DNA of 64,000 nucleotides from a virus. A program made the position numbers and the translations under genes. Below the pieces are notes generated by a model. That model made no database searches. It was not told the DNA's origin and was given only the letters and a program-made list of their open reading frames with translations. The DNA is taken from the IMG/VR virus record IMGVR_UViG_3300021962_000028, positions 62,001-126,000 of that record; one strand, written 5' to 3'. Positions 8,912 through 17,329 of the stretch are shown here, in pieces; within the stretch, counting starts at the first letter, position 1; every line of letters begins with the position of its first letter.

Positions 8912-9697
8912 TTATTTCAAAGATTTGTTAATCTTCTCTTGTAATGATAGTCTTTCATCTGTTAGTTTATTTTCAAAATCATAAAGTTTTTCAATATACC
9001 CATTTCGTCTTAGTACCTTAAATACCAAGTTTTCGTTAGAATATTCTCCACCCTTTTCTAAACCACACTGTCTAAATTTCTTTATTTTTTCTTTATATTT
9101 TTTGATTAATTCTTTAGCATCCTCTAGTTCTTCATCTCCAGCGTTTTCAATTACACCGTCAATTATTTCCATCCATTGTTCTGATTTATGTTTAATCTCA
9201 TCAATGTTAATACTAACGTCTTCTTTTTTTGGTTTCTTAATCCACTCATCGAATAATACAGAATAAACCCCCGTACTTTCGTGAGGTTCCTTTTCATCTT
9301 GAGCATACAACTCAACTTCATATTTTTTTATAGTAATGTCGTGAGTGTTGTTGAACAACATTTTTTTAAGATTAAAAAGTTTTTGATATAACTCAACTGA
9401 TTCTTTTGGGAATTGGTCAAAGTCGATTAATAAGTGTAAATCAAAGTCTGAAAATTTTGACCAATTATAATTTGATAGTGACCCTGTTAGAATTATATCA
9501 CCAACAAATACTGGAACGTCTAAGAACTCTATAAATTCATAAGCTATCTCAAGTAGTCTTTCTCTAATTTCAGGTTTCATAGTTTCAACCTGTCCTTTAG
9601 GGTCGGACATAAATCTTTCGTTGGGTAATACCCAAACATCAGGATTTAATTCATCCTGCAATAAAAAACTTTTTAAAATTTCAGATTGTTGTCCCAT
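8912..9697 (-). CDS. Nucleotidyltransferase-fold protein
   Basis: 261 residues. Residues 65-95 show the Pol beta-type nucleotidyltransferase signature: GSLSNYNWSKFSDFDLHLLID, that is GS followed by paired acidic residues in DxD. A third acidic position may be E in YEVELYAQD. Such enzymes add a nucleotide to protein, RNA or small-molecule targets; the substrate cannot be told here. The C-terminal part is a charged helical extension. A TATTTATG motif lies 4 nt before the ATG. Confidence 0.75.
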   Translation of the reverse strand: MGQQSEILKSFLLQDELNPDVWVLPNERFMSDPKGQVETMKPEIRERLLEIAYEFIEFLDVPVFVGDIILTGSLSNYNWSKFSDFDLHLLIDFDQFPKESVELYQKLFNLKKMLFNNTHDITIKKYEVELYAQDEKEPHESTGVYSVLFDEWIKKPKKEDVSINIDEIKHKSEQWMEIIDGVIENAGDEELEDAKELIKKYKEKIKKFRQCGLEKGGEYSNENLVFKVLRRNGYIEKLYDFENKLTDERLSLQEKINKSLK

Positions 9698-9701
9698 TAT
9701 A

Positions 9702-9709
9702 CATAAATA
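9702..9709 (-). promoter_or_regulatory. TATTTATG motif close to ATG
   Basis: GTATTTATG on the minus strand, 4 nt ahead of ATG at 9697. It belongs to the start-proximal group. Confidence 0.45.
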
Positions 9710-9727
9710 CTTAAAAAGTTAACTTTG

Positions 9728-9982
9728 TTAAACCTTTTTGTATTTATGTACCTTAGAAATGTTTGTATTGAAAAACTTACCCTGTGATTCAGCCATTCTA
9801 AACTGAGTATAAGTTTTATGAGTAACGTCATCGTACTCATATTTAGTTCCATTTTTAAACTCAACAACAAGTTTACTTGTTTCAGTATCATACTCGGTTT
9901 TAACCAAATTTGTTGAGTCTATTTCGTTAATAATTTTAGTACCTAATATCGTTTCTTTTTTGATTCCCATATCATTAATCAT
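9728..9982 (-). CDS. KTSC domain protein
   Basis: 84 residues. The segment LVKTEYDTETSKLVVEFKNGTKYEYDDV, then AESQGKFFNTNI, follows the KTSC domain pattern (YD...L.V.F.NG..Y.Y..V...A.S.G.yfn..I), a small domain common in phage and bacterial proteins and suspected to bind RNA or nucleoprotein; its function is not proven. Start may be the ATG at 9982 (overlapping the previous stop) or 9970. Confidence 0.8.
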   Translation of the reverse strand: MINDMGIKKETILGTKIINEIDSTNLVKTEYDTETSKLVVEFKNGTKYEYDDVTHKTYTQFRMAESQGKFFNTNISKVHKYKKV

Positions 9983-10274
9983 TTGGATTATTTAGTGGAG
10001 TTTCTTCATCAATGTGTTTCATCTCTTTCTTAAGATAATCAATAAACTCATTATGGTCAATATCAAAATACATCCTAACCTCATTAAATAACCTTTTATG
10101 TTCACTACTAAAGTCTTGATAATATTTCATAATATCTTGTGGATAATATGGAGGTTTAACTAAGTCTTCTTCGGACCATCCTTCTCGTTTAAAACAATGA
10201 CGTAATTTACGATAAATTTTTTGTAACTGACTATCAGCGTCAAGTTGTTTTATATATTTCTCAAAAGGTCTCAT
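9975..10274 (-). CDS. Small hypothetical protein
   Basis: 99 residues, helical and charged (MRPFEKYIKQLDADSQLQKIYRKL...). No recognised family. I place the start at 10274 because an ATG 6 nt upstream lies within the TATTTATG motif itself, leaving the motif 3 nt from the chosen ATG. The next gene starts within its stop region, so the two are co-translated. Confidence 0.65.
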   Translation of the reverse strand: MRPFEKYIKQLDADSQLQKIYRKLRHCFKREGWSEEDLVKPPYYPQDIMKYYQDFSSEHKRLFNEVRMYFDIDHNEFIDYLKKEMKHIDEETPLNNPND

Positions 10275-10277
10275 AGA

Positions 10278-10285
10278 CATAAATA
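10278..10285 (-). promoter_or_regulatory. TATTTATG motif close to ATG
   Basis: TATATTTATG on the minus strand, 3 nt before the chosen ATG at 10274. It decides the start call. Confidence 0.45.
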
Positions 10286-10299
10286 TATTAAAAATAAAA

Positions 10300-10320
10300 A
10301 ACCCCCATTGATTGGGGGTT
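10300..10320 (-). terminator. Rho-independent terminator
   Basis: Perfect ACCCCC/GGGGGT hairpin with a T-rich tail on the minus strand, just after the stop of the UVR-motif gene. Confidence 0.8.
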
Positions 10321-10324
10321 TGTT

Positions 10325-10771
10325 TTATGACTTTAGTTTTTTCAACATATCTCTCAATTCAATCGACTTTTCAAAATCTTGGTCGTTTATAGATTTTTTA
10401 AGTTCTAGTTCTAATTTAGAAATCTCTTCTTGATTAGACTCGTATTTTTTAATTTGGTCTCTAAGTTTAACCGCTTCTTCAAATTTTTCAGATTCAACTG
10501 CAGATTTAAGTTTTCTTTTTAAATCATTAATTACTGAATCGTCGTTTGATTTTACATTTCTACTACCACCCGTTCTAATAAAACTTGTGACGTGTACAGA
10601 ACCATCATCAGAAATAAAAGTCTCTTTTGTCCAATTACCTAATTCGTCGGTTCCCTTCTCAACCTCACTTTTATTTGGTAGACCACCAAAAATTGAATCG
10701 AATTGACTAAACATTGAGTCGAATTCGTTAAATAAGTCATTAAAATTGTTTTTTCTTCTTCCGAAAATCAT
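10325..10771 (-). CDS. UVR-motif protein, possible ClpC adaptor (McsA-like tail)
   Basis: 148 residues. The C-terminal half holds two UVR-type helical repeats: EKFEEAVKLRDQIKKYE (about 95-112) and QDFEKSIELRDMLKKLK (about 131-147). UVR repeats occur in UvrB/UvrC, McsA and the ClpC middle domain. The N-terminal half has an FDSMFSQFDSIFGGLP segment and GNWTKETFISDDGSVHVTSF and lacks McsA zinc cysteines. It is divergent from, and about 200 bp away from, a ClpC-like ATPase that has the same kind of repeat. An adaptor role is inferred; plain conserved phage protein is the alternative. Confidence 0.75.
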   Translation of the reverse strand: MIFGRRKNNFNDLFNEFDSMFSQFDSIFGGLPNKSEVEKGTDELGNWTKETFISDDGSVHVTSFIRTGGSRNVKSNDDSVINDLKRKLKSAVESEKFEEAVKLRDQIKKYESNQEEISKLELELKKSINDQDFEKSIELRDMLKKLKS

Positions 10772-10878
10772 AGTTTTAAAATTTTGTTTTAAATTTATTT
10801 TTTATTTTCAATTATTCTATCTAAATTTGTACCGTAACAATAATAAAAGAAATATTGTCATAAGTCAATACCCTTATG

Positions 10879-10922
10879 TGACACAATGTCATATATAAAT
10901 ATTATCACCTGACATTATGTCA
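10879..10922. promoter_or_regulatory. Paired palindromes TGACAnnATGTCA-like (candidate operator)
   Basis: TGACACAATGTCA (10879-10891) and TGACATTATGTCA (10910-10922) lie 31 bp apart centre to centre, about three helical turns. A weaker related site, TGTCATAAGTCA, lies near 10856-10867. They sit between the UVR and ClpC-like genes, upstream of the ClpC promoter, and look like a two-site operator. Confidence 0.55.
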
Positions 10923-10948
10923 ATATTGGATTTTTAGAATAATTTTTG

Positions 10949-10956
10949 TACCTTTG
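10949..10956 (+). promoter_or_regulatory. Bacteroidota-type -7 box (TACCTTTG)
   Basis: TACCTTTG 17 nt before the ATG of the ClpC-like gene. Confidence 0.6.
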
Positions 10957-10973
10957 TAAAAAAATAAAATAAT

Positions 10974-12998
10974 ATGATAGAATCAATGGACAATGACAAC
11001 AGAAAAGAGAACAAACGACCTTCTGACTCATCAACACCCGCTTTAGACAATTTTAGTCGTGATTTGATTAAACTTGCCGAACAAGGTAAATTAGACCCTG
11101 TAGTAGGTAGAGAGAAAGAAATCTTACGTATTGCTCAAATACTTTCCCGTAGAAAGAAAAATAACCCAATTATCATTGGAGAACCTGGTTGTGGTAAAAC
11201 CGCAATTGTTGAAGGTTTGGCAATGAAAATCTATGAAGGGGATTGTCCAAGAAATCTAGCCGACAAAAGAATTCTTTCATTAGATATGACTTCGATTGTT
11301 GCTGGTACAAAATACCGTGGTCAATTTGAAGAAAGAATGAAAGTTCTTATTGAAGAACTTCAGGCCAACCCTGACATTATCATCTTTATTGATGAAATTC
11401 ATACAATAGTTGGTGCAGGTAATTCTTCAGGGTCGTTAGATGCTTCAAATATCTTTAAACCCGCACTCGCTCGTGGAGAAATCCAATGTATCGGAGCGAC
11501 AACATTAGACGAATATCGTAAAAACTTTGAAAAAGATGGGGCGTTAGAGCGTCGTTTTCAAAAGGTTATTGTTGATGGGGCAACTAAAGAAGAAACTTTG
11601 GTCATCCTTAAAAATCTTAAAGACAAGTATGAGGGGTTTCATAAGGTATCCTTCAGTGATGAAGTTCTTGAGACTTGTGTAACTTTGGCGGAACGTTATA
11701 TCACAGATAGAGAATTCCCTGATAAAGCAATTGATATTCTTGATGAGGTTGGGGCACGTAGTCAGGTTGATATGAAACTTCCTGAAATTATTGAAGAGTT
11801 AAAAACCAAAGCACTTGATATTAAGAACCAAAAGGTTGAGGTTGTTAAAAATCAACGTTATGAGGAGGCCGCAGAACTTAGAGATAAGGAGAGAAAGATT
11901 TTGTCAAAACTTGATGAGGAGAAGAAAAAATTCGAGCAAGATTTGACTACAAAACGTAAAGAAGTTTCTTTAGAATTAGTTTACGATGTTGTTTCTAATA
12001 TGACTAAAATCCCTGTTAGTAAATTGAATGCGGATGATACTAAGGCTTTAGTCGATTTAGATAAAACTTTAAATACCAAAGTTATTGGTCAAGAAGAGGC
12101 GGTTAAACGTATTGCAAAATCAATTAAAAGAAATCGTTTAGGTATTAAAGACCCAAATCGACCAATCGGTTCATTTATTTTCTTAGGGTCCACAGGTGTT
12201 GGTAAAACTTATTTAGCGAAACAATTAGCTAAAGAAGTGTTTGGTAGTGAAGATTCGTTAATCCGTGTGGATATGTCTGAGTACCAAGAGAAACATACCG
12301 TATCTCGTTTAATCGGAGCACCTCCAGGATATGTTGGTTATGATGAGGGAGGTCAATTAACTGAACAAGTTAAAAATAAACCTTATTCGGTAATCTTATT
12401 TGACGAGATTGAGAAGGCAAATAAAGATATTTTCTCATCTTTACTTCAAATGTTGGATGATGGACATATGACGGATGGTTTAGGTCGTAAAATTAACTTT
12501 AAGAATTGTATCATCATTATGACATCAAACTTAGGGGTTAAAAAATTACAAGACTTTGGTAATGGTGTTGGGTTCTCAAATTCTAATAACGCTTTTGTTA
12601 ACGAAGAATTAAGAAAACAAACACTACAGAAAGAATTGAAAAAATTCTTTTCACCTGAATTCTTAAACCGTATTGATGATACTATTATCTTTAATAGTTT
12701 AGGTCAAAACGACGTTGATAAAATTGTCGCTATCGAATTAGATAAGTTAAAAGTTCGTTTAGATAGTATGAAATATCAAATCACGTTTGATAAGTCAATT
12801 TCTGAAATGATTTCGAAAGTAGGTTTTGATGAAATGTACGGAGCACGTCCTCTAAAAAGAGCAATCCAAGATAAGGTTGAGGATTACATCTCGGAAGAAG
12901 TTCTTAGAAATAACATTAAAGAGGGTGTTAAATACGTTTTAACTACCGAAGATGGTGAGACTGTATCAATTCAGTCTAAAAAGAAAAAAGGGGTTTAA
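10974..12998 (+). CDS. ClpC-like AAA+ unfoldase lacking the N-terminal domain
   Basis: 674 residues with two AAA+ modules. D1: Walker A GEPGCGKT (69-76), Walker B FIDE (138-141). Middle: a UVR-type motif [18 protein letters not shown], as in ClpC. D2: Walker A GSTGVGKT, Walker B LFDEIEKA and sensor region [17 protein letters not shown] loop between the D2 motifs is in the place of the ClpP-docking IGF/VGF loop. Bacterial ClpC is about 810-850 residues; the missing part is the N-terminal Clp repeat domain. It unfolds substrates and feeds them to ClpP, which this phage also encodes at 35.4 kb. Promoter and palindromic operators lie upstream; a terminator follows. Confidence 0.92.
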   Translation: MIESMDNDNRKENKRPSDSSTPALDNFSRDLIKLAEQGKLDPVVGREKEILRIAQILSRRKKNNPIIIGEPGCGKTAIVEGLAMKIYEGDCPRNLADKRILSLDMTSIVAGTKYRGQFEERMKVLIEELQANPDIIIFIDEIHTIVGAGNSSGSLDASNIFKPALARGEIQCIGATTLDEYRKNFEKDGALERRFQKVIVDGATKEETLVILKNLKDKYEGFHKVSFSDEVLETCVTLAERYITDREFPDKAIDILDEVGARSQVDMKLPEIIEELKTKALDIKNQKVEVVKNQRYEEAAELRDKERKILSKLDEEKKKFEQDLTTKRKEVSLELVYDVVSNMTKIPVSKLNADDTKALVDLDKTLNTKVIGQEEAVKRIAKSIKRNRLGIKDPNRPIGSFIFLGSTGVGKTYLAKQLAKEVFGSEDSLIRVDMSEYQEKHTVSRLIGAPPGYVGYDEGGQLTEQVKNKPYSVILFDEIEKANKDIFSSLLQMLDDGHMTDGLGRKINFKNCIIIMTSNLGVKKLQDFGNGVGFSNSNNAFVNEELRKQTLQKELKKFFSPEFLNRIDDTIIFNSLGQNDVDKIVAIELDKLKVRLDSMKYQITFDKSISEMISKVGFDEMYGARPLKRAIQDKVEDYISEEVLRNNIKEGVKYVLTTEDGETVSIQSKKKKGV

Positions 12999-13010
12999 TA
13001 CCCCTTTTTT
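12984..13010 (+). terminator. Rho-independent terminator
   Basis: AAAGGGG/CCCCTTT hairpin plus T-run at the end of the ClpC-like gene, usable in both directions for the convergent pair. Confidence 0.8.
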
Positions 13011-13213
13011 TTATCATTAATTTTGTCTTTTTTATAATCTAAAAAATCAAGAAAAAACCCAACACCTACAATAATATTCATTCCCACAGACATTAGTATT
13101 TCATAAATGTCTTCATAGACATTCATAGTTAAGTGAATATGACCAACAATCCAAAAAGGTATTGATAGGTTTTGTGATATCCAAGAAAGAGAGTATCTTA
13201 TAAAATATTTCAT
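12995..13213 (-). CDS. Small membrane protein
   Basis: 72 residues with hydrophobic segments around residues 8-30 (ISQNLSIPFWIVGHIHL) and 38-58 (ILMSVGMNIIVGVGFFLDF), ending in a Lys/Asp-rich tail. No family recognised. It has a GTATTTATA motif 2 nt before its ATG, and lies between two terminators, so it is an independent unit. Confidence 0.65.
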   Translation of the reverse strand: MKYFIRYSLSWISQNLSIPFWIVGHIHLTMNVYEDIYEILMSVGMNIIVGVGFFLDFLDYKKDKINDKKKGY

Positions 13214-13215
13214 AC

Positions 13216-13223
13216 TATAAATA
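13216..13223 (-). promoter_or_regulatory. TATTTATA motif close to ATG
   Basis: GTATTTATA only 2 nt before the ATG at 13213. With a terminator just upstream, this must be the promoter region, implying a leaderless or near-leaderless mRNA. Confidence 0.5.
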
Positions 13224-13236
13224 CCCTTTAATTAAA

Positions 13237-13262
13237 AAACCCCTCCGTTTCCGAAGGGGTTT
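13237..13262 (-). terminator. Rho-independent terminator
   Basis: ACCCCT/AGGGGT hairpin with A- and T-rich flanks after the stop of the M20-like peptidase gene. Confidence 0.75.
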
Positions 13263-13267
13263 TATTT

Positions 13268-14098
13268 TTACCAATATCTAAAGGTTGATGATTTTTGTCT
13301 TTCGTGTGTATATTTTTGATACCCTAATGACTCTATCATTTGTTTACCCATATCAACACCATTAAACGTATCTTCAACCACAACATACTCTTGGTTAGTG
13401 TGGTATCGGTAATATCCGATTGAGAAGTTAATACAGGAGAAATCAAACTTAGTCTTCAATGCGTATACATCTGTGTATGGGTGTACCATATACTGACGTT
13501 TCTCATTCATACTTTCGGTTATTACCTTATCACATTTTTCAAAGAATTCCCCTTCTTTATCAAATAATCTAGCACCATAACAAGTTTCAGTTACCATCCA
13601 ATTTTCGGGAGCGTCGAATTGAATTGCATATCCAACGTTAGTAAAGAAACTTGGGTCTGCCATTTTTGAACCGTGACAACCTGTTTCTTCAGATACAAAA
13701 AATGCGGCTTTAAGGTTTGGAAGTTCTTTTAGTAATTCAAAACAGGCAAATACCCCGCATTTATCATCACCACCAATTCCTGTTGGTAGTCCGTTATCGT
13801 TGTACGCTTTTAGTGAAAGTTTTAAATCACCGTTAGAATTAGGCAACATTTCTTCTCTAACATTAATAGTATCTAATTTGTGAACCGTATCAGTATGTGC
13901 GACGACACAAGGAAAAACAAAGTCTTCAGGAAGTTCTCCTGTTTGTTTTATAGCGTAAACATTTAAATGTTCGTCAACGTAGTGTTCAATATTATTAGAC
14001 TTTAACCAGTCAACAATAAACTGAACCATTAAATCTTCTTGATATGTGTAAGTAGGCACTGAAAGTACTTCCTTAAGTAACTGCAAATCTCTTGCCAT
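13268..14098 (-). CDS. M20/M28-type zinc metallopeptidase
   Basis: 276 residues. Metal-site blocks appear in order: VAHTDTVH (first His/Asp), GGDDKCGVFACFELL (bridging Asp), FVSEETGCHGSK (catalytic and metal Glu), IQFDAPENW (Asp). This is the order in peptidase T, M20 and M42 aminopeptidases. It is shorter than cellular relatives (about 370-410), mainly because the lid domain is small or absent. It probably trims peptides in the cytoplasm, perhaps products of the Clp system (inference). A TATCTTTG box upstream suggests early, host-polymerase expression. Confidence 0.82.
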   Translation of the reverse strand: MARDLQLLKEVLSVPTYTYQEDLMVQFIVDWLKSNNIEHYVDEHLNVYAIKQTGELPEDFVFPCVVAHTDTVHKLDTINVREEMLPNSNGDLKLSLKAYNDNGLPTGIGGDDKCGVFACFELLKELPNLKAAFFVSEETGCHGSKMADPSFFTNVGYAIQFDAPENWMVTETCYGARLFDKEGEFFEKCDKVITESMNEKRQYMVHPYTDVYALKTKFDFSCINFSIGYYRYHTNQEYVVVEDTFNGVDMGKQMIESLGYQKYTHERQKSSTFRYW

Positions 14099-14117
14099 AA
14101 TTTTAGTATATTAGACA

Positions 14118-14125
14118 CAAAGATA
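14118..14125 (-). promoter_or_regulatory. Bacteroidota-type -7 box (TATCTTTG)
   Basis: TATCTTTG on the minus strand 19 nt ahead of the peptidase ATG at 14098. Confidence 0.6.
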
Positions 14126-14136
14126 AGTAAAATAAT

Positions 14137-15165
14137 TTAATCAAACAACTCTGGGTGGTATAAAAAATTATTAAATTGTTCTAAATCATAATCACCACGT
14201 TTAAAATCCATAGTACCCTTTTTCTTATATTCTAGTTCTATTTTATTGGTTTCAGGATTTATTCTTATGACTTTAAACATCATTTTATTTTCATCCTTAG
14301 GTCTACCATACCAAACATTGTATTTAAATTTTTTGGTAACGTAAGTTACTAATTTTTTGTATTCATCCAAATCTGCAAACTTATCACCATCCTCCATATC
14401 TGAGATGATGTTCTCCAACTGGTATTTTACTGACCTATTAAATGATTCGGAATCAAATTCATTAGACCCCATATATTCATACATATTACTCCAATAATCG
14501 CCATCAACTGATTTGTCGTGACCAACAGTTTTTAATAACGTTAATAAATCACTATTTTTATTACCGTACTTATCGTATAACTTAATTAATGAATCTACGG
14601 TTGTCATATATTTGTAAAAACAACCTTGGGTATTGTGAATACCGTTTTCTAAAAAAATATCACATAATTCTTTAGTAATTTCTTTCTCCATTGAGTTTTT
14701 CATCCCTGAGTCCATCTCAGATTCGTAATCACCAATAATATAATCAACACGATTATTAAACAACTCCTCAAGTAATCTACAAAATTCAACCGCTTGAGCA
14801 TCATCCTGTAAGTTTAAATTTGGGGCAATTAATCTTTTAATTTCCTCCATTAATTCTTTATTCTCATCATTAAAGTATGGAAAAACATAACCTTCTCTCC
14901 AATCTTCTTCCGCTCTATAACTGTCAAAAACTTCTAAATTACCGTAAGACGAATATAGATTATTTAAAAACCAAACATCATCATCGGATAAGTCAAATAA
15001 TTTAAAATACTGTTCGTCGTTTTCAAATTTCAAAGTAATAATACCGTTATCTCTAACATTAAATATTAATTCGTCATTTATCCCTTTACCATCAACTAAT
15101 CCTCTCTTAAACATATGCAATTGCATATATAACCAATCGGGATTTGATTCTTTTAGTATTTTCAT
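14137..15165 (-). CDS. Hypothetical protein, 342 residues
   Basis: Soluble, acidic, aromatic-rich protein beginning MKILKESNPDWLYMQLHMFKRG. The first residues read LKES, like the LxE-S ends seen in several other proteins of this window. Tyr, Asp and Asn are frequent; no catalytic motif stands out. It resembles in style the other large unassigned proteins at 45.1-46.9 and 61.0-62.2 kb. A TATTTATT motif lies 16 nt before ATG. Confidence 0.7.
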   Translation of the reverse strand: MKILKESNPDWLYMQLHMFKRGLVDGKGINDELIFNVRDNGIITLKFENDEQYFKLFDLSDDDVWFLNNLYSSYGNLEVFDSYRAEEDWREGYVFPYFNDENKELMEEIKRLIAPNLNLQDDAQAVEFCRLLEELFNNRVDYIIGDYESEMDSGMKNSMEKEITKELCDIFLENGIHNTQGCFYKYMTTVDSLIKLYDKYGNKNSDLLTLLKTVGHDKSVDGDYWSNMYEYMGSNEFDSESFNRSVKYQLENIISDMEDGDKFADLDEYKKLVTYVTKKFKYNVWYGRPKDENKMMFKVIRINPETNKIELEYKKKGTMDFKRGDYDLEQFNNFLYHPELFD

Positions 15166-15198
15166 CTATATTTACTTTAACAATAAATACAACAAACA

Positions 15199-15230
15199 TT
15201 TGGATATTTAAAAAACAAATTGTATCTTTG
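15199..15230 (+). promoter_or_regulatory. Full Bacteroidota promoter of tmRNA
   Basis: TTTG (15199-15202), a 20 bp spacer, then TATCTTTG (15223-15230), matching the -33/-7 consensus. The tmRNA 5' end follows after 19 nt. Confidence 0.75.
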
Positions 15231-15249
15231 TAATGTTCTTTGAAAATAT

Positions 15250-15635
15250 GGGGATGAATGGAATCGATTGGCATTGTTGCGTATCGGTGGCACGTCGGAA
15301 CTGAATTAATTCCGTAAAAACTGATTCAAAACTGTAAACGGCAACGTTTTAGACAAAATGGCTCTATTAGGTCTTGTTAAACAAGATGAGCTTGTTTCTG
15401 TAGCGTAAGCACAAAAACATTCGGGTCGGCGGACTTATAACCTAGGAACAGAAGTCTTTATAGGTGTGGTTTCTATCTTAAAAGGAACAAGTGGAGGATT
15501 AGTTCTCAGTAAACCGAACCACTATAAAATAAGGGAATTGTGAATTTCGGAACATTAGAAAATGTTGACCTAAACGTGTAGTCACTTATATGTGAAGTGA
15601 ACAAGACGAGAGTTCGAATCTCTCCATCTCCACCA
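15250..15635 (+). ncRNA. ssrA: tmRNA (transfer-messenger RNA)
   Basis: The 5' end GGGGATGAATGG and 3' end CATCTCCACCA pair to form the tRNA-like acceptor stem, with a G3-U70 wobble (alanine identity), A73 and an encoded CCA. The T-arm GAGAG-TTCGAAT-CTCTC is perfect. An internal reading frame ends at a TAA at 15406-15408; if resumed at GGC (15340) the tag is 22 residues, starting GNVLDKM and ending DELVSVA, rather than the short GENNYALAA-type tag of the host phylum. The downstream half shows pseudoknot-like GC-rich segments. It rescues stalled ribosomes and tags the product for proteases. A terminator follows. Confidence 0.92.
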
Positions 15636-15640
15636 TTAGA

Positions 15641-15674
15641 AATAAGGGATTTAATTATCCCTTATTTTTTTTTA
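15641..15674 (+). terminator. Rho-independent terminator of tmRNA
   Basis: AATAAGGGAT/ATCCCTTATT hairpin with a long T-run directly after the tmRNA 3' end. Confidence 0.8.
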
Positions 15675-15703
15675 CTTATTGACAAATAATAATTGACTAA
15701 CTA

Positions 15704-15711
15704 TATTTATA
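15704..15711 (+). promoter_or_regulatory. TATTTATA motif
   Basis: TATTTATA 45 nt ahead of the small lipoprotein gene at 15757. Confidence 0.4.
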
Positions 15712-15756
15712 ATCTAATCTAAACAATAAAACTTAACTAAAAACAAAAATCAAACA

Positions 15757-15921
15757 ATGAAAAAAGTATTTTTTGCAATCGGGGTAGTGGCTTTTTTATC
15801 ATCTTGTGGTGGTAATGCGTCTAAAACAGAAGGAACAAACGTTGATTCAACTACAGTTTCAACTGACACTACTAAAATGGTTGTAGATTCAACAAAAGTT
15901 GACACTACGTCAGTAAAATAA
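15757..15921 (+). CDS. Small Thr/Ser-rich lipoprotein
   Basis: 54 residues. A signal peptide MKKVFFAIGVVAFLSSC with a lipobox (LSSC, Cys17) is followed by a GGN start and a short, soluble tail with VDSTTV, DTTK and VDST repeats. After lipidation only about 37 residues remain. Small lipoproteins of this kind are candidates for superinfection exclusion or lysis control; the sequence itself gives no proof. It sits alone between tmRNA and a terminator. Confidence 0.75.
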   Translation: MKKVFFAIGVVAFLSSCGGNASKTEGTNVDSTTVSTDTTKMVVDSTKVDTTSVK

Positions 15922-15942
15922 TTATTACTGAGCCTAAATAAT

Positions 15943-15968
15943 AAACCCTCCAATCGGAGGGTTTTTTT
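15943..15968 (+). terminator. Rho-independent terminator
   Basis: CCCTCCAATCGGAGGG hairpin followed by seven T, after the small lipoprotein gene. Confidence 0.8.
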
Positions 15969-15969
15969 A

Positions 15970-16557
15970 TTATACTAATTTTGAAAAGAAATCTTTAATA
16001 CCTGTTGAGGCGTTTGACACTAAGTCCTTGAGTTTTGTATTTCCAACTTTATAATCCATTATTTTAGATAACAGATTTTCATCATCATCTGTTTTATAAT
16101 CAATTTTATAATTACCGTTGGCGTACTCCTCCTCAATCCACATAATTAATTCCACTATTTTTTCCTCATCGCCGCTAATATCAACACCAGCACCTACTTC
16201 AGGTTCTCCTGGAAATGTTTTATAATGGAAACTACCTACGGCGTGTACATTATCAACCTTACCATTTGGGTCTTTTTTAGCGTAAGGATTTTCGGTAGTT
16301 CTTAAACCCATACTATCCGCCTTATCAATTACCTTTATTGCAACATCTCTATCGGTAAATCCAAGGTGTAAATGGTCTTCGTGACCTGACCAAGTAATTC
16401 CGTTAATTCGAGTCCCGTGGTCATATCCGTGGCCAATTTCCCCTCCTGTCTTTGTCGCAGGATTATAAACTAACTCATCAACCCCCTCAATGTCTGATTC
16501 ATTGATGTTCATTAATTCTCTATTTCTTTTAATTTCTTCTATTAAATTCTGTCTCAT
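15970..16557 (-). CDS. Possible zinc peptidase with N-terminal virion signature
   Basis: 195 residues. N-terminus: MRQNLIEEIKRNRELMNINES, the I.RI..LM...ES pattern shared with other proteins here. The core shows GHEDHLHLGFTDRD, then GSFHYKTFPGEPEVGAGVDISG; these His/Asp groups recall M15-type D-Ala-D-Ala or L-Ala-D-Glu peptidases (SxHxxGxAxD and HxH), but in reversed order, so the assignment is tentative. If correct it would cut cell-wall peptides and, given its N-terminus, may travel in the virion. Confidence 0.6.
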   Translation of the reverse strand: MRQNLIEEIKRNRELMNINESDIEGVDELVYNPATKTGGEIGHGYDHGTRINGITWSGHEDHLHLGFTDRDVAIKVIDKADSMGLRTTENPYAKKDPNGKVDNVHAVGSFHYKTFPGEPEVGAGVDISGDEEKIVELIMWIEEEYANGNYKIDYKTDDDENLLSKIMDYKVGNTKLKDLVSNASTGIKDFFSKLV

Positions 16558-16574
16558 AATATTAAATATTTGTA

Positions 16575-17288
16575 TTAAACTAATCCTATTGATATTCTAA
16601 AAACTTCTTCCATCCAATAAGGTAAGTCAATACCTGCATCGTCAAAATAAAAGTTTCTTGGCCATTTATCGAAGGTATTAGATAGGGCTTCTTTTATATT
16701 TTTATATTCGGGGAAATTTTCTTGAATAAATTCTTCGTCAACATCTCCCTCTAATTGTTGTAAATCATATTCAATCTTAGGTTCAGTACCTTTAACTCTG
16801 AACGTTAAATCTAAAAATAATTCATCTCTAAAATCACTAACCCCTATTCTTGGAATAAATTTACCGAATATCTTAAGGTGTTCTTGTTTTCCGTGATGAT
16901 GGTTAACATTTAAAGTTGTAATATCTTGTAAGTTATGAAGTAACTCAGATTTAAATGAATTTGTTATATAAAATATTTCACTAAACGGGACCTCAGAACC
17001 CAGTATATGAAAAACGTCTTGAATTCCTTTTTGTTGGCCAACATAACTAACATATATATGGTTTGGTTCAAATGAAATATACTCTGAAAGTTTTTCAACT
17101 TCAGTTCTTAAATTAACCCCAATTATTAATAAGTTATATGGGACATCACCAACATTTTCAATATCAAATACGACTCTAATGTTATCATACATATCTGATT
17201 CAACGCTAAGAATATTAACTATTAGTCCTGGAGAAAATTCTTTCCCATTAATAAAGTGTTTAAGTATTTTTTCTAAACCTGTTACCAT
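16575..17288 (-). CDS. Hypothetical protein, 237 residues
   Basis: Soluble, beta-rich protein (MVTGLEKILKHFINGKEFSPGLIVNI...), with HVNHHHGKQEHLK in the middle and FRVKGTEPKIEYDLQQLEGD later. No family recognised. It is divergent from the zinc-knuckle gene at 17330 and shares a palindromic promoter region with it. Confidence 0.65.
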   Translation of the reverse strand: MVTGLEKILKHFINGKEFSPGLIVNILSVESDMYDNIRVVFDIENVGDVPYNLLIIGVNLRTEVEKLSEYISFEPNHIYVSYVGQQKGIQDVFHILGSEVPFSEIFYITNSFKSELLHNLQDITTLNVNHHHGKQEHLKIFGKFIPRIGVSDFRDELFLDLTFRVKGTEPKIEYDLQQLEGDVDEEFIQENFPEYKNIKEALSNTFDKWPRNFYFDDAGIDLPYWMEEVFRISIGLV

Positions 17289-17292
17289 ATGT

Positions 17293-17312
17293 TATAAATA
17301 CTGGTATTTATA
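17293..17312. promoter_or_regulatory. Palindromic TATAAATAC-TG-GTATTTATA divergent element
   Basis: A perfect inverted pair lies between the divergent starts at 17288 and 17330. The minus-strand copy ends 4 nt before its ATG; the plus-strand copy ends 17 nt before its ATG. Confidence 0.55.
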
Positions 17313-17329
17313 ATTAAATTAAAACTATA

